Below, piece by piece: positions 43,954 to 53,071 of a DNA stretch of 64,000 nt. The translations under genes and the position numbers were made by a program. The stretch lies in assembly GCF_900457465.1 (NCBI RefSeq), contig NZ_UAUU01000002.1, forward strand, positions 62,001 to 126,000, given 5' to 3'. The stretch is from Sphingobacterium multivorum (lineage in GTDB: Bacteria; Bacteroidota; Bacteroidia; Sphingobacteriales; Sphingobacteriaceae). A model generated the notes under the pieces. That model was not told where the DNA came from. It saw only the letters and a list, made by a program, of their open reading frames with translations, and searched no databases. Position 1 is the first letter of the stretch. Each line of letters starts with the position of its first letter.

Positions 43954-44043
43954 TCAATCATCCTGACTTTCAATCAAATCCCTAATGCTATTCGACCGGT
44001 CAATTATTTTTAGCCAATTTTCTTTTGCAAATTCCTCTTTCAT
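43954..44043 (-). CDS. possible small ORF, 29 residues
   Basis: Reads MKEEFAKENWLKIIDRSNSI then RDLIESQDD, an acidic helical peptide. It may be the only surviving start of a small immunity-like gene. Low support. Confidence 0.2.
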   Translation of the reverse strand: MKEEFAKENWLKIIDRSNSIRDLIESQDD

Positions 44044-44055
44044 GGTAAATATCCT

Positions 44056-44304
44056 GTTATAAAAAAAAATCACTCCAATAAAACTATTTCAAATCGACAA
44101 CTGTTCCTACTATACAAAACGGCTACAAGCTACCTTTCGAAAGAAAGGTTCAACATAAAAATTGGCGTCGTACAGTGAAAATCCAATAGTCTTTAAAAAC
44201 ATTGGATGACGAAACAAAAAAGAGGAAACGATAGGAAACATAAAAATTACTGTACAGATAAACGCTAAGAGAAAGGGTCTGATGAGAATCAGGCCCTTTT
44301 GACA
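44056..44304 (+). repeat. element R copy 3
   Basis: Nearly full copy with the stem ACCTTTC-GAAA-GAAAGGT, the ATCCAAT/ATTGGAT stem and the end hairpin GGGTCTGAT-GAGA-ATCAGGCCC. It leads into the terminator of NTF2-like copy 8. Confidence 0.6.
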
Positions 44305-44305
44305 T

Positions 44306-44331
44306 AAAAAAGCCAGATTTCAAGATCTGGC
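44306..44331 (-). terminator. terminator of NTF2-like copy 8
   Basis: Minus-strand stem GCCAGATC-TTGA-AATCTGGC and TTTTTTAT. Confidence 0.7.
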
Positions 44332-44407
44332 TTCTAAACTAAATTTAAAGATTTGATTCACTAGTGGTTTGTCTTTTTATGATTGGCAAACCACCAGTTA
44401 TTGGATA

Positions 44408-44938
44408 CTACTTATACGAATTAATTGATTTGGATACTTTCCAGTCATTGCCTACACTTTCCAAAGTAACTAAATCAGTCTTGGTGAAATCCTCAAATTT
44501 CAAAGTTACTTTAGCAATCATATATTCTGCCGATTCCTCGATGATATCGGTGCTTATTGTACAGTTTAGTTTCTCGCCTTTTTGCTTTTTCAAGGATTTA
44601 ACCACTTCGCTACGGCTGTTAGACTGCGCATTGGAAGCTTGAATCTTTTGATTGAAATCAGCTGCAAATAACTGCTCTACGCCTGCTGATTCTCCTTCTG
44701 TCGTTACCGCAACGTAGTGATCGAGTGCCAAGTCTGCTGTGGAAAGGTTAACGTTTGCTTTTGCCGATTTTGTTCCCGGTCCTTCAGCTGCCATTGCGAA
44801 AGTTGATAATGCGATTAGGGCTGCTGCTGCGAATGTTTTTACTAGCGTTTTTTTATCGAAATTATTTGTTTTTTATTTGATGATAAACCTATCATGAGTG
44901 TCTTTTGAATACACTCATGATGGTTCATAATGTCTTTA
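44408..44938 (-). pseudogene. NTF2-like secreted protein, copy 8, start displaced by insertion
   Basis: The body is complete with changes GTKSAK, DLALDHY, YMIAKVTLKFEDF and LESVGNDW. The original ATG (44936-44938) is separated from the signal-peptide codons by the same insertion as in copies 1 and 11, with inverted repeat ATCATGAGTGT (44891-44901)/ACACTCATGAT (44911-44921). From that ATG a 28-residue frame ends before the gene proper. An internal Met gives 128 residues without a signal peptide. Confidence 0.75.
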
Positions 44939-45171
44939 TTTATTGTGTTAGTTTTTAGTTCTTATTTGTTGACTCAAAACTACAACACAATAGGCCCTAG
45001 CCTATGGGCTTTAGACTAACGCTCAGGAAAACTCGGTGAATGGCGGGAATGGGGAGGTGAAGTAAAATAAGAGCATTTTTTACACCTAAACAAAAAACAG
45101 GAGTGCTTTTTTACTATTTTTACACTCGTAACACGCACAGAAGTAAAATTTACACTCGACTGTAATTAAAT

Positions 45172-45300
45172 CAAGCCACATCTCCCGACGTAACCTTAAT
45201 AAACACATGATTTACTAGTGGTCTATAGTCTGCCTGAACTCACAAACCACCAGTTATTAGATACTATTTATACGAATTGATTGATTTGGATACTTTCCAA
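45172..45300 (-). repeat. fragment of an NTF2-like unit (unit 9)
   Basis: Carries the terminator region, the ACTAGTGG-type hairpin sequence and the last codons of the NTF2-like gene (KVSKSINSYK), then stops abruptly at about 45300 where unrelated sequence starts. The rest of the unit is missing. Confidence 0.75.
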
Positions 45301-45331
45301 GATATCCAAAACCTAATTTTTACAAACGGTC

Positions 45332-45716
45332 TCAATCCCCGCTTTTACAGAGAAAGGTTCTACTTTCTTCGGAGTTGAAAATAAAGTAATAGACCCTTCC
45401 GTCTTTTAAGATCACTTTAGTAATCTCTCCGCTTTTCAAATTTTTAATGATATCAATATCTTTTACAGTAAATGGTTTTGATAGTTTCGAAGTAAAAAAA
45501 CACATCGTTTTCATAGGATAAATCATCCAATTTATAATATAATCCTAACTTCTTGACAAGAAATACATATAAAAGGAATATCAACACGAAAAAAATTACG
45601 ACTAAACTAAACGGATAGCCGGCCAAAAAGCCGATACAAATTTGAACAAGGCATGTAAAATAAACCCCTATAGGTAATAATTTAATAAATTGCGTATTTT
45701 GATTAGTTAACTTCAT
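45332..45716 (-). pseudogene. small membrane protein gene split by a homopolymer frameshift
   Basis: From the ATG at 45716 two membrane helices are encoded (about residues 10-60), then a soluble domain. At a run of seven T on the coding strand near 45487-45493 the frame breaks; with six T it would continue into the second frame (TVKDIDIIKNLKSGEITKVI, then VYYFIFNSEE). So a single protein of about 127 residues is likely ancestral. Either a real inactivation, a slippery switch or a read error. Confidence 0.6.
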
Positions 45717-45808
45717 TTTATGTACTCATTGCTTATTCATTCGCATAAGTGCTTTTGTAATGGTCTTAATTACTTTTTTTATTAAAAGTACAGAATAATT
45801 TCTCCTAT

Positions 45809-46192
45809 TTAATCCGATATCTTCGAATCAGCCTTTTCATAAAAAAAATTACAGGTATCATCCAATACAATATTGATCTTATTTCCAACTTTTTTTATTT
45901 CTAACTCATTTGAGACCGTCCCACCTGAATTGCTTAAAACTAATAGTGTTCTAAAAAAATCATATTCTATACGATATTCCCCATTTCCCCAGTAAGAACT
46001 TCTATATTTATTTTCATCAAGCAAAGTAAGCATATCATCGCTTTTCGGTAAATCCCCCATAGCAGTACATTCGTGATATTTAAAATAATATTTCCCTATA
46101 ATCATCGAATGAGTAATTAACCGTGAATATACAATTGCCAAAACCAATAAAAATACAATAAATAAGAATGGCCAATTTTTAGTTTTTTTCAC
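45809..46192 (-). CDS. membrane-anchored hypothetical protein
   Basis: A 127-residue protein with one N-terminal hydrophobic helix (FLFIVFLLVLAIVYS) acting as anchor or uncleaved signal, and a soluble domain with CTAMGDLPKSDD and DDTCNFFYEKAD. Two Cys could form a disulfide outside the membrane. Unknown family. Part of a run of three small envelope genes between repeat fragments. Confidence 0.5.
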   Translation of the reverse strand: MKKTKNWPFLFIVFLLVLAIVYSRLITHSMIIGKYYFKYHECTAMGDLPKSDDMLTLLDENKYRSSYWGNGEYRIEYDFFRTLLVLSNSGGTVSNELEIKKVGNKINIVLDDTCNFFYEKADSKISD

Positions 46193-46259
46193 TCTTAAAC
46201 CGACATTATACTGTTGATCATTATTGGTTGCATAAATTAAAACATGTTAATATGGTCAA

Positions 46260-46553
46260 TTATTGCTCACAGTACCTATAGGTTTTTTGATCAGAAAGCC
46301 TATTTAGATATAACCTTCTTTCGCCATAATAGCTATCAATCCGGTTAATCACAGCGATTGGGGAGTCAATAACCAGCCTGCTATAGATGGTATCATTCCG
46401 TACGAAATTACTCGTATCATTAAACACAAGGATATCCTGTAGGTCACTATTATCGCCACAATTTTTCCAAATGGAATTTGTTAAACTCTTGTTTTTGCAA
46501 GAAAAAAGCAAAAAGCTTGGCCCCAAAATAACAAGGAGAAATTTTAGTCTCAT
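46260..46553 (-). CDS. lipoprotein of unknown function
   Basis: About 97 residues from the Met at 46553, with lipobox LLFSC (Cys near residue 19). The mature chain is short, with SIWKNCGDNSDLQDI and a C-terminal RYCEQ, so it likely has a disulfide. An in-frame ATG at 46571 would only extend the signal peptide. No family recognised. Confidence 0.5.
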   Translation of the reverse strand: MRLKFLLVILGPSFLLFSCKNKSLTNSIWKNCGDNSDLQDILVFNDTSNFVRNDTIYSRLVIDSPIAVINRIDSYYGERRLYLNRLSDQKTYRYCEQ

Positions 46554-46675
46554 CGTAAAACTACTTTGCATAATATGTACGCTAGCAATAATACATAATT
46601 TTCTAAACTATTTCAGCCTCCAATTTTGCAGAGAAGTCTTCTACTTACCTCAGACTTGAAAACAACATAAAATAG

Positions 46676-46870
46676 AAAAAGCCACACCTCACGACATGGC
46701 TTCACAACTTATCTATTTGTAAGGGATGGCTCCTAATTTATACGAACTGATCGATTTGGAGACTTTCCAGTCATTACCTTCGCGCTCCAAGGTAACTATG
46801 CGCTACGCCTGCTGATTCTCCCTCGGTCTTTACCGCAACATGGTGTTCGAAGGCAAATTCAGCGGTGGAA
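46676..46870 (-). repeat. internally deleted NTF2-like unit (unit 10)
   Basis: Contains terminator, gene end (SINSY region) and, after an internal deletion joining at about 46800, part of the signal-proximal region (EHHVAVKTEGESAG). The deletion ends share a few bases. An old, non-functional copy in the gap 46572-46944. Confidence 0.75.
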
Positions 46871-46944
46871 TCCAATTTCTAACAGATTAATTTTGAAAGC
46901 AGGATTCAAACTAATATATTAGTTATAAAACTAAAAAACTAGTT

Positions 46945-48177
46945 ATGAAGATATTTTTCACGCTATTCCTACTTATAATTAGCGACTTAGTCTCAGGACA
47001 AATCACAACGCAAAAATTATTTGATCTCAATGACCAACTTTTTAAAAAGCATCCAGAAAACTACCAGATAGCTATCCAGGAATTCAACAAGCTAACAGTG
47101 GATAGCATGGATGCAAGAACGAAATCTCTTTTTTATCAACTCCAATCTACCTATCATTCTTTTATCGGCAACTATGATAGCTCCAGATTTTATTGGGATC
47201 AGCAATATGTCCACGCGCTCAAAAACGATGAAATAAAATATGATAGCAAATTTTATAAGCAGCACGACTTTGTCGATGCCAGAAAGTTCATCCTAAAAAA
47301 GGCCAAAAATGAAAAAGTAGTCATGATCAACGAAGCTCATAATATTCCCTATCATCGCACATTTGCAGCTCAATTATTAAATGGGTTTCGCAAATTAGGT
47401 TTTAAATATTTAGCTATTGAAGACCTTGCTGATCAAAACATTAACACGACACGAACCGTTACAGATACAACAGGCTATTATAGCCATGAGCCCCTTTTCG
47501 CAGAAATGATCAGGGAAGCATTGCGACAAAATTTTGTATTGATAAATTATGACGCCAACAATACAAATAGTAATCGCATGCGCGACTCATTACAAGCCGT
47601 CAACCTAGCAAAATTGCTAAAAACTGATCCTGATGCGAAACTGCTTGTGTATGCAGGATATGACCATATCCATGAAAATACACGAACCAACTGGAAAAAA
47701 ATGGCTCAGTTCTTTAAAGAAATGACCAATATCGACCCCTTAACAATATCACAAACTCGACATATTGAACGATATTATTCCCAATTTGAAACGGACGAAT
47801 TCCTTACCGTAAACAAGTTTGTTTCGTTTAGCTTTAGCAAACCTGTCGTCGCTTTAAAAGACGGTACAGCCTGGCATGATGACTTCGTGGATATTTCACT
47901 TTTTTACCCTCGCTATCTAACTCCAAATAGTCGCCCTGAATACTTGTCAGATAATAACCTTACAAAGTCAATACAGCTAGATACGCACGGACAAAAAGGG
48001 ATTTTTGTTCAAGCTTATTATGCAGACGAAAAACAAGGACATCGAATACCAGCAGACCAGCTTTTCATCAAAAACACAAAGGAATTTCTATATTTAAGGC
48101 CTGGCAACTATATTCTTGAATTTAAAAACACAAATGATCAGATTGTAAATACAAAAAGATTAAGTGTTCGTAAATAA
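46945..48177 (+). CDS. secreted EreA/ChaN-like protein
   Basis: A 410-residue exported protein with signal peptide ending LVSGQ. VVMINEAHNIPYHRTFAAQL near residues 124-143 and LLVYAGYDHIHEN near 229 resemble the erythromycin esterase/ChaN/TraB-like fold, where Glu and His residues bind metal or heme. The C-terminal 120 residues are a separate beta-rich part. Enzymatic activity is uncertain. Its stop lies 8 bp before the terminator of copy 11, so both convergent genes share it. Confidence 0.6.
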   Translation: MKIFFTLFLLIISDLVSGQITTQKLFDLNDQLFKKHPENYQIAIQEFNKLTVDSMDARTKSLFYQLQSTYHSFIGNYDSSRFYWDQQYVHALKNDEIKYDSKFYKQHDFVDARKFILKKAKNEKVVMINEAHNIPYHRTFAAQLLNGFRKLGFKYLAIEDLADQNINTTRTVTDTTGYYSHEPLFAEMIREALRQNFVLINYDANNTNSNRMRDSLQAVNLAKLLKTDPDAKLLVYAGYDHIHENTRTNWKKMAQFFKEMTNIDPLTISQTRHIERYYSQFETDEFLTVNKFVSFSFSKPVVALKDGTAWHDDFVDISLFYPRYLTPNSRPEYLSDNNLTKSIQLDTHGQKGIFVQAYYADEKQGHRIPADQLFIKNTKEFLYLRPGNYILEFKNTNDQIVNTKRLSVRK

Positions 48178-48182
48178 CAATC

Positions 48183-48207
48183 AAAAAGCCAGATTTCACG
48201 ACCTGGC
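48183..48207 (-). terminator. terminator of NTF2-like copy 11
   Basis: Minus-strand stem GCCAGGTC-GTGA-AATCTGGC and TTTTTGATT, just after the stop of the convergent gene. Confidence 0.7.
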
Positions 48208-48282
48208 TTCTAAACTAAAATTAAATAGATGATCCACTAGTGGTTTGTCTTTTGTTACTGGCAAACCACAAGTTGTAAAGTT

Positions 48283-48802
48283 CTATTTATACGAATTGAT
48301 TGATTTGGACACTGTCCAGTCATTACCCACACGCTCCAAGGTAACTAAATCTGTTTTGGTGAAGTTCTCAAATTTCAAGGTCACTTTAGCGACCATATAG
48401 TCTGCCGATTCTTCTAAAATGTCTGTGCTTACTGTACAGTTCAGCTTCCCTCCTTTTTGCTTTTTCAATAGTTTAACTACGGCACTACGGTTGTTAGACT
48501 GTGCATTGGAGGCCTGGATCTTTTGATTGAAATCTTCTGCGAATAACTCCTCTACTCCTGCTGATTCGCCCTCCGTAGTTACCGCAACATAGTGATCGAG
48601 TGCCAAGTCTGCTGTGGAAAGGTTAACGTTTGCTTTTGTTGCTTTTGCTCCAGGTCCTTCAGTTGCCATAGCGAAAGTAGATACTGCGATTAGCGCTGCT
48701 GCTGCGAATGTTTTTACTAGCGTTTTTTCTCGAAATTATTTGTTTTTTATTTGATGATAAAGCTATCATGAGTGCCTTTTGAATACACTCATGATGGTTC
48801 AT
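48283..48802 (-). pseudogene. NTF2-like secreted protein, copy 11, start displaced by insertion
   Basis: Body intact with changes MATEG, DLALDHY, VEELFAEDF, AVVKLLKKQKGGKL and DWTVSKS. The start codon (48800-48802) is separated by the same insertion and inverted repeat as in copies 1 and 8. It is the most diverged copy overall. Leader ends at about 48935. Confidence 0.75.
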
Positions 48803-49022
48803 AATGTCTTTTTTTATTGTGTTAGTTCTGTTGTTCTTATTTGTTGACTCAAAACTACGACACAATACGCCTCTAGCCTACTTGCTTTAGACCAACAATC
48901 CGGAAAACTCGGTAAATGGCGGAAATGGTGAGGTGAAGGTTAGCAGTAGATTTTTATTTAAAAATAATATTAAATTTAGATCTTTACTGATAAAGCATTC
49001 AATCTTAAATTCTTCTCAAAAT

Positions 49023-49631
49023 ATGGTTAATAAAAATGTTATTAGTAAACTATCAGATAGAGAACTCGAAAAATATATAGAACCAGATAGTCGATCTGTT
49101 TCAAATGCTGTAAAATATGCCTACGAGATTCTACAGGAACGTGGGCGAACTTTTACTCCTTCCGAAACAGCACGAATCGAAGCTTTAATTGCCAAAAAAA
49201 ACGATAGTGAAAAAATAGTGGACAAAGGATGGGACAAAGGGCTCACAGAGGACGTAAACGCTATTGAACTATATACAAATACACTTATTTGGATGCTTTC
49301 CGTAATATTTGGTGTCTTTTTTGGTGGTGTACTTCAAGTGCTAAATTTCATAAAAATAAAAAATATAAAAGGAGCTGTTATTACTACTTTTTATAGTATT
49401 ATTTATATAGGCATTCAACTAATTATTATAAATTATATTCGAAATAATTATCCTGAAATGAGCCAGAATATATTTTATGTTAACTTCATCCTCTCGGGCA
49501 TAGGTGCAACTGGTCTATTTTTTATCAGACAACAAATGTTTCCTAATGATCTACAGTATAGAGCCAAATCTTCCATTGTACCATTAATTGCATCACTAGG
49601 AATTTCTATTGCGCTATTCTATTTATCTTAA
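49023..49631 (+). CDS. membrane protein of unknown function, 202 residues
   Basis: N-terminal soluble part of about 80 residues (VISKLSDRELEKYI, YEILQERGRTFTPSETARIE) then four membrane helices in the second half. Likely start ATG at 49023. The N-terminal helical motif with FTPSE resembles parts of rhomboid-neighbour hypothetical proteins but no family is firm. Cargo after copy 11, divergent from it. Confidence 0.5.
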   Translation: MVNKNVISKLSDRELEKYIEPDSRSVSNAVKYAYEILQERGRTFTPSETARIEALIAKKNDSEKIVDKGWDKGLTEDVNAIELYTNTLIWMLSVIFGVFFGGVLQVLNFIKIKNIKGAVITTFYSIIYIGIQLIIINYIRNNYPEMSQNIFYVNFILSGIGATGLFFIRQQMFPNDLQYRAKSSIVPLIASLGISIALFYLS

Positions 49632-49679
49632 AATAATAAGTGCCATATCTTATAACAAATTGACTTAATGGGGCGAAGT

Positions 49680-50438
49680 TTAAGGCTCGATATATTCATG
49701 GTAACTTTTTTTGATGTACAGGATAATATCATAGTCGGACATGTATTTAGCGGCGTCAATATTCGGACGGTACAACTGCATGAAAGTTTGTAGAGAATCA
49801 CCTTTAAGGCCCGTCAAATTTTGAACCTTACGCTTCGAAAAGGTATTATCAAGATACTGTTCTTCTTCTTCCTTTATCAATTTCTGTTGGAGCTTGGATT
49901 GAGGGGTCCTATTTTTCCCTAACATAGAAATAACAGAAAGCACATCAATACTAATCAGCGAGGCGGTACTATTGCTAGCTTGATTAGGGTGTCTCGGGAC
50001 ATTTGAAGAATAATTTTTGCTGATGAAAATGTCTTTAAATTTGGGTTTGCTATAATTGAAAGTCTTGGCAAATTCTTCCCGAAACTTTAAGGAATCAGCC
50101 TTATAATTTCCTAAAGAATTGATCTTGACTTCATCCAACAATATCGTTGTTTGCTTCATATATATGACCAAATTATCAAGATTGCTATTATCAACTATAT
50201 ATTTTTCCTCGCGATATCCTATTGAAGAAAAGGTAATTGTATCTCCAAGCTTAATGCCTGTCAATATAAATTTGCCATAGCTATCGGAATAGGTGCTGCG
50301 TGAAGCTACTTTGATCGAAACACCTATAAGAATATCACCCGAATACTTATCTTTAATCGTGCCTTTCAGATCTTGTGCAGAAGATAAGTTTGCGATAAAG
50401 AGCAATAGCAACAACAACTGCAGTCTACTCATTTTCAA
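49680..50438 (-). CDS. secreted carboxypeptidase-regulatory-like domain protein
   Basis: A 252-residue exported protein: signal peptide ending LSSAQ, then a CarboxypepD_reg-like domain (LKGTIKDKYSGDILIGVSIK, SDSYGKFIL, GDTITFSSIGY) as found at the front of TonB-dependent receptors. The remaining 150 residues are a conserved-looking helical tail without receptor barrel. A cell-envelope role is likely. Confidence 0.75.
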   Translation of the reverse strand: MKMSRLQLLLLLLFIANLSSAQDLKGTIKDKYSGDILIGVSIKVASRSTYSDSYGKFILTGIKLGDTITFSSIGYREEKYIVDNSNLDNLVIYMKQTTILLDEVKINSLGNYKADSLKFREEFAKTFNYSKPKFKDIFISKNYSSNVPRHPNQASNSTASLISIDVLSVISMLGKNRTPQSKLQQKLIKEEEEQYLDNTFSKRKVQNLTGLKGDSLQTFMQLYRPNIDAAKYMSDYDIILYIKKSYHEYIEP

Positions 50439-50480
50439 TTAGTTTTACAATAAAAATATTATAAAACCAAACATCTAGCA

Positions 50481-50798
50481 ATGTTATTAACTCTTTTTAA
50501 CGCGCGACGCTTAGAGGAAGGAGTAAACTATAGCGACACCACTCGGATTTGTACACTTAAAGACATCCCTATCCTGACGTATCATGGAACGGATAACGAA
50601 ATCGCCATACACGAAACAGAACGTATAGCCGAATCTCTAAAGAAGTGCAATGTAAATATGATCTTTCACCGCATCGCAGGTGAAGGTCACGGCACCCAAT
50701 ACCTTTATGAAACTGAGCCCTGGATTTATGAGTGGTTGCTGATACAAAGGAAGACGTCGAATAATAACACGCCCATCAAGAAAATTTCAAATAATTGA
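50481..50798 (+). pseudogene. C-terminal fragment of an alpha/beta hydrolase
   Basis: 105 residues with HGTDNEIAIHE (the acid-residue loop) and GEGHGTQYLYE (catalytic His) of the S9-type peptidase/esterase fold. The nucleophile region (GxSxG) is absent because the 5' end is missing, so this is a remnant. Confidence 0.65.
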
Positions 50799-50925
50799 AT
50801 TTATCGTATTGTTTTAAATAGCGTAGTTCATTATTTTTATGGAGATACAAAATTTAACAAAGGCCATATAAATGAGATATCAAGACATGGGTATCAGAAA
50901 AACACTTTAACCTTTAAATTATACC

Positions 50926-51432
50926 ATGGGAATGACACAAAGCTATCTACGTGTAGATAACGAAACACTTAATAACTTTATCGCAGATAGTAGACGTTTA
51001 GAAGATATTGCATTCAAACAAAATAATATTGATAGCGAAAACTTTCTGTATTTAGATAAAGCTTGGGAAGGCATTTTTTTCCTAATTACTGGACAAAGCT
51101 TGGCAGAAGCAGTTGAAGAAGAAGCACCGCTTTTAGGTATACTTATGGGGCCTACAGAAATTGACCCCGATCAAGATATGGGTTATGGCCCGGCAACATA
51201 TAGTACAGCTGAACAAACCAAAGAAATATATAGCGCGATAAAAGATCTTACAAAGGAAGAGCTTTCAGCAAACTATAATCCGAATAAGATGATAGAAGAA
51301 GGTATCTACCCTGACATCTGGAAAGATGATGAAAATGCCTTGGAATATCTTCTCGATTACTTCGATGATCTCAAAATCTTCTATAAAAAAGCTGCGGAGA
51401 ATGGAGATGCTATGGTGATGTATTTGAGTTAA
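50926..51432 (+). CDS. DUF1877 (YfbM-like) protein
   Basis: A 168-residue acidic soluble protein starting MGMTQSYLRV, with LDKAWEGIFFLITG, GPATYSTAEQTKEIYSA and a late YFDDLKIFYKKAAENGDAM; this is the DUF1877/YfbM pattern. YfbM-like proteins have been placed among immunity proteins of polymorphic toxin systems. It fits the immunity-rich setting; no toxin is adjacent. Confidence 0.8.
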   Translation: MGMTQSYLRVDNETLNNFIADSRRLEDIAFKQNNIDSENFLYLDKAWEGIFFLITGQSLAEAVEEEAPLLGILMGPTEIDPDQDMGYGPATYSTAEQTKEIYSAIKDLTKEELSANYNPNKMIEEGIYPDIWKDDENALEYLLDYFDDLKIFYKKAAENGDAMVMYLS

Positions 51433-51501
51433 AAATAATTAGGTTTTATTCAAAACTTAGAAATAACTTATATTGACAACAACTCATGTGAATTAATCAA
51501 C

Positions 51502-51624
51502 ATGAAACAATTAATATTTACTGTCCTTTTCGCATCATTATTTTCGTTAGGTTATGCCCAGACTACAGTGCAGCTCTCAAAGACATCAAAAGGAGCACCT
51601 ATTATATTGATAGCGTACAGATAG
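51502..51624 (+). pseudogene. truncated secreted protein
   Basis: A signal peptide of about 20 residues (MKQLIFTVLFASLFSLGYAQ) leads into only 20 more residues before a stop. A shifted frame continues with YYIDSVQIGKRTV, so a frameshift has probably broken a larger secreted protein gene. Confidence 0.45.
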
Positions 51625-51674
51625 GAAAGAGAACTGTTTGAGAAGTTTTTGAGGTGAGAAATATTCTTGAAAAA

Positions 51675-52340
51675 ATGAAGTTAACAAAAGCAAAATTAAT
51701 CACTAAAGTCAAGGCTCCTTTAGCGACATTGGGGTACCTCTATTTTAAAGACTCTATATCTAGCGCACAAGGATTTTTTTCAAAAAAGCTAGAAAACGGT
51801 TTTTATTTATCCTTAGGACTAACAATTGACAGGTATATGGAGAGTGAGTTTACTGGATGTTTTTATTATTCCAAAACAACCCGATGGGCTTCCGTTTGGG
51901 GTGATATTCCAACAGAAAGTTATGTAAGACCAGGCTCCTTAATGTCAACAGAAGAACGAAGGGTTTATTTTGACACTGAAAATGAACAACTACGTGATTA
52001 TTGGTGGGATGGTTTTGATGATTCGTCGGTCGCTTCTTTTATTGAAGTCATCAAGCTCACCGAATCGAGATTGTATGAGGACCGATTGTTGACAAAAAGG
52101 ATTGAAGATAGCCTCAGCGTGTCACAACTGAAAAATTACGCCGATGAAGTAAAGAAATTGGTCTCCGACATCGAAAAACTGAATTTCATTTATTCTTATT
52201 TACCAGACAAAGAAATAGATGGAATACCGATGCAGTGGTTTAAAGCTAGTGAATATATCTTAAAAGAACAGAATGGTATACTCAATAAGAATACGGTTAA
52301 AAATTTAGCGTCTGATGCTTTTATTCAACGTACAATAGAC
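51675..52340 (+). pseudogene. hypothetical protein interrupted by IS66 near its 3' end
   Basis: From the ATG at 51675 a soluble acidic protein runs 222 codons (LTIDRYMESEFTGCFYYSKT, WWDGFDDSSVASFIEVIKL) until the IS66 insertion at 52341. Removing the element and one target repeat restores the end as FIQRTIDNLSAIGTR with stop at 54638-54640. So only nine residues are lost and replaced by IS-encoded ones, and the product may still fold. Size and neighbours suggest an immunity-like protein; the family is not recognised. Confidence 0.6.
52333..52340. repeat. 8-bp target site duplication, left
   Basis: CAATAGAC directly before the IS66 left end, repeated exactly at 54606-54613. Confidence 0.92.
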
Positions 52341-52399
52341 GTATCCATTCTACCAAGTACATATTGACTTAGGTCGGCTCAGTGGTTAGCTTTGCTGTT

Positions 52400-52684
52400 A
52401 TGAACAACCTTCAAGAAAAACGTGAGCGTATGCTGTCTATGATAGCAGACTGGCAACAGAGCGGAAAAAGCAAGAAAGCGTATTGCACGGAAAATGGGAT
52501 CAAGGAAGCGACTTTTTATTATTGGTTTTCGCGCAGTAAAGAAAATGACACTACCGGAGGGAACTTTATCACAATCGACAACGCGCCCCGAAGGAACGAT
52601 GTTGAGATTATCTATCCCAACGGTGTGCGTATAAAGGTCGAAAATGATCTTGCCCTTGTATCACAGCTGATCCGTCTGTACTGA
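52400..52684 (+). CDS. tnpA: IS66 accessory protein TnpA
   Basis: About 94 residues from ATG 52400 with MLSMIADWQQSGKSKKAYC and ATFYYWFSR, the helix-turn-helix-like pattern of IS66 TnpA, which is needed with TnpB for transposition. Stop TGA overlaps the tnpB ATG by one base, indicating coupling. Confidence 0.88.
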   Translation: MNNLQEKRERMLSMIADWQQSGKSKKAYCTENGIKEATFYYWFSRSKENDTTGGNFITIDNAPRRNDVEIIYPNGVRIKVENDLALVSQLIRLY

Positions 52685-53022
52685 TGTTTGCACTGGGGTC
52701 ATCGCACCGCTTTTATCTTTACGATGGGTTTTGCGATATGAGAAAGTCATTCGACGGGCTCTGTGGATTGATCAGTTCGGGGATGGGTCGTCAGGCTACC
52801 AATGGTGAGGTTTTCGTATTTCTGAACCGTAGCCGTACGCATATGAAACTGCTGCACTGGGAACAAGGAGGCTTTGTCCTTTATTATAAGCGTCTGGAGA
52901 GCGGAACATTCATGCCGCCGAAGGTAAAAAACGGAGAATTGTCCTGGAGCGACCTGGTACTGATGGTCGAAGGGATACAGGTGGTAAAAAGTATTCAAAA
53001 AAGACGTTTTTCTTTACCTTAA
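52684..53022 (+). CDS. tnpB: IS66 accessory protein TnpB
   Basis: A 112-residue IS66 ORF2 protein: FYLYDGFCDMRKSFDGLCGL near the start, then VFVFLNRSRTHMKLLHWE and FVLYYKRLE. This family is unrelated to the TnpB of IS200/IS605. Intact. Confidence 0.92.
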   Translation: MFALGSSHRFYLYDGFCDMRKSFDGLCGLISSGMGRQATNGEVFVFLNRSRTHMKLLHWEQGGFVLYYKRLESGTFMPPKVKNGELSWSDLVLMVEGIQVVKSIQKRRFSLP

Positions 53023-53071
53023 AAATGGACTTAAAATAGGAATAAAGGTATCTTTTGAGTATCTTTAGGGT

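Noticed and set aside
48659-48865. 68-residue frame at the start of copy 11
   Set aside because: It is the leader plus the frame-shifted insertion, not an independent gene.
18902-48935. CRISPR array
   Set aside because: Repeats are long gene-bearing units of 600-800 bp with variable, gene-sized gaps; no short direct repeats with regular spacers.
18902-48935. Classic integron cassette array
   Set aside because: No integron integrase or attC-like site is seen in the window, and cargo genes lie in both orientations.
52382-52399. GTG start for IS66 tnpA
   Set aside because: ATG at 52400 matches the usual IS66 TnpA beginning; the upstream codons are the IS end.
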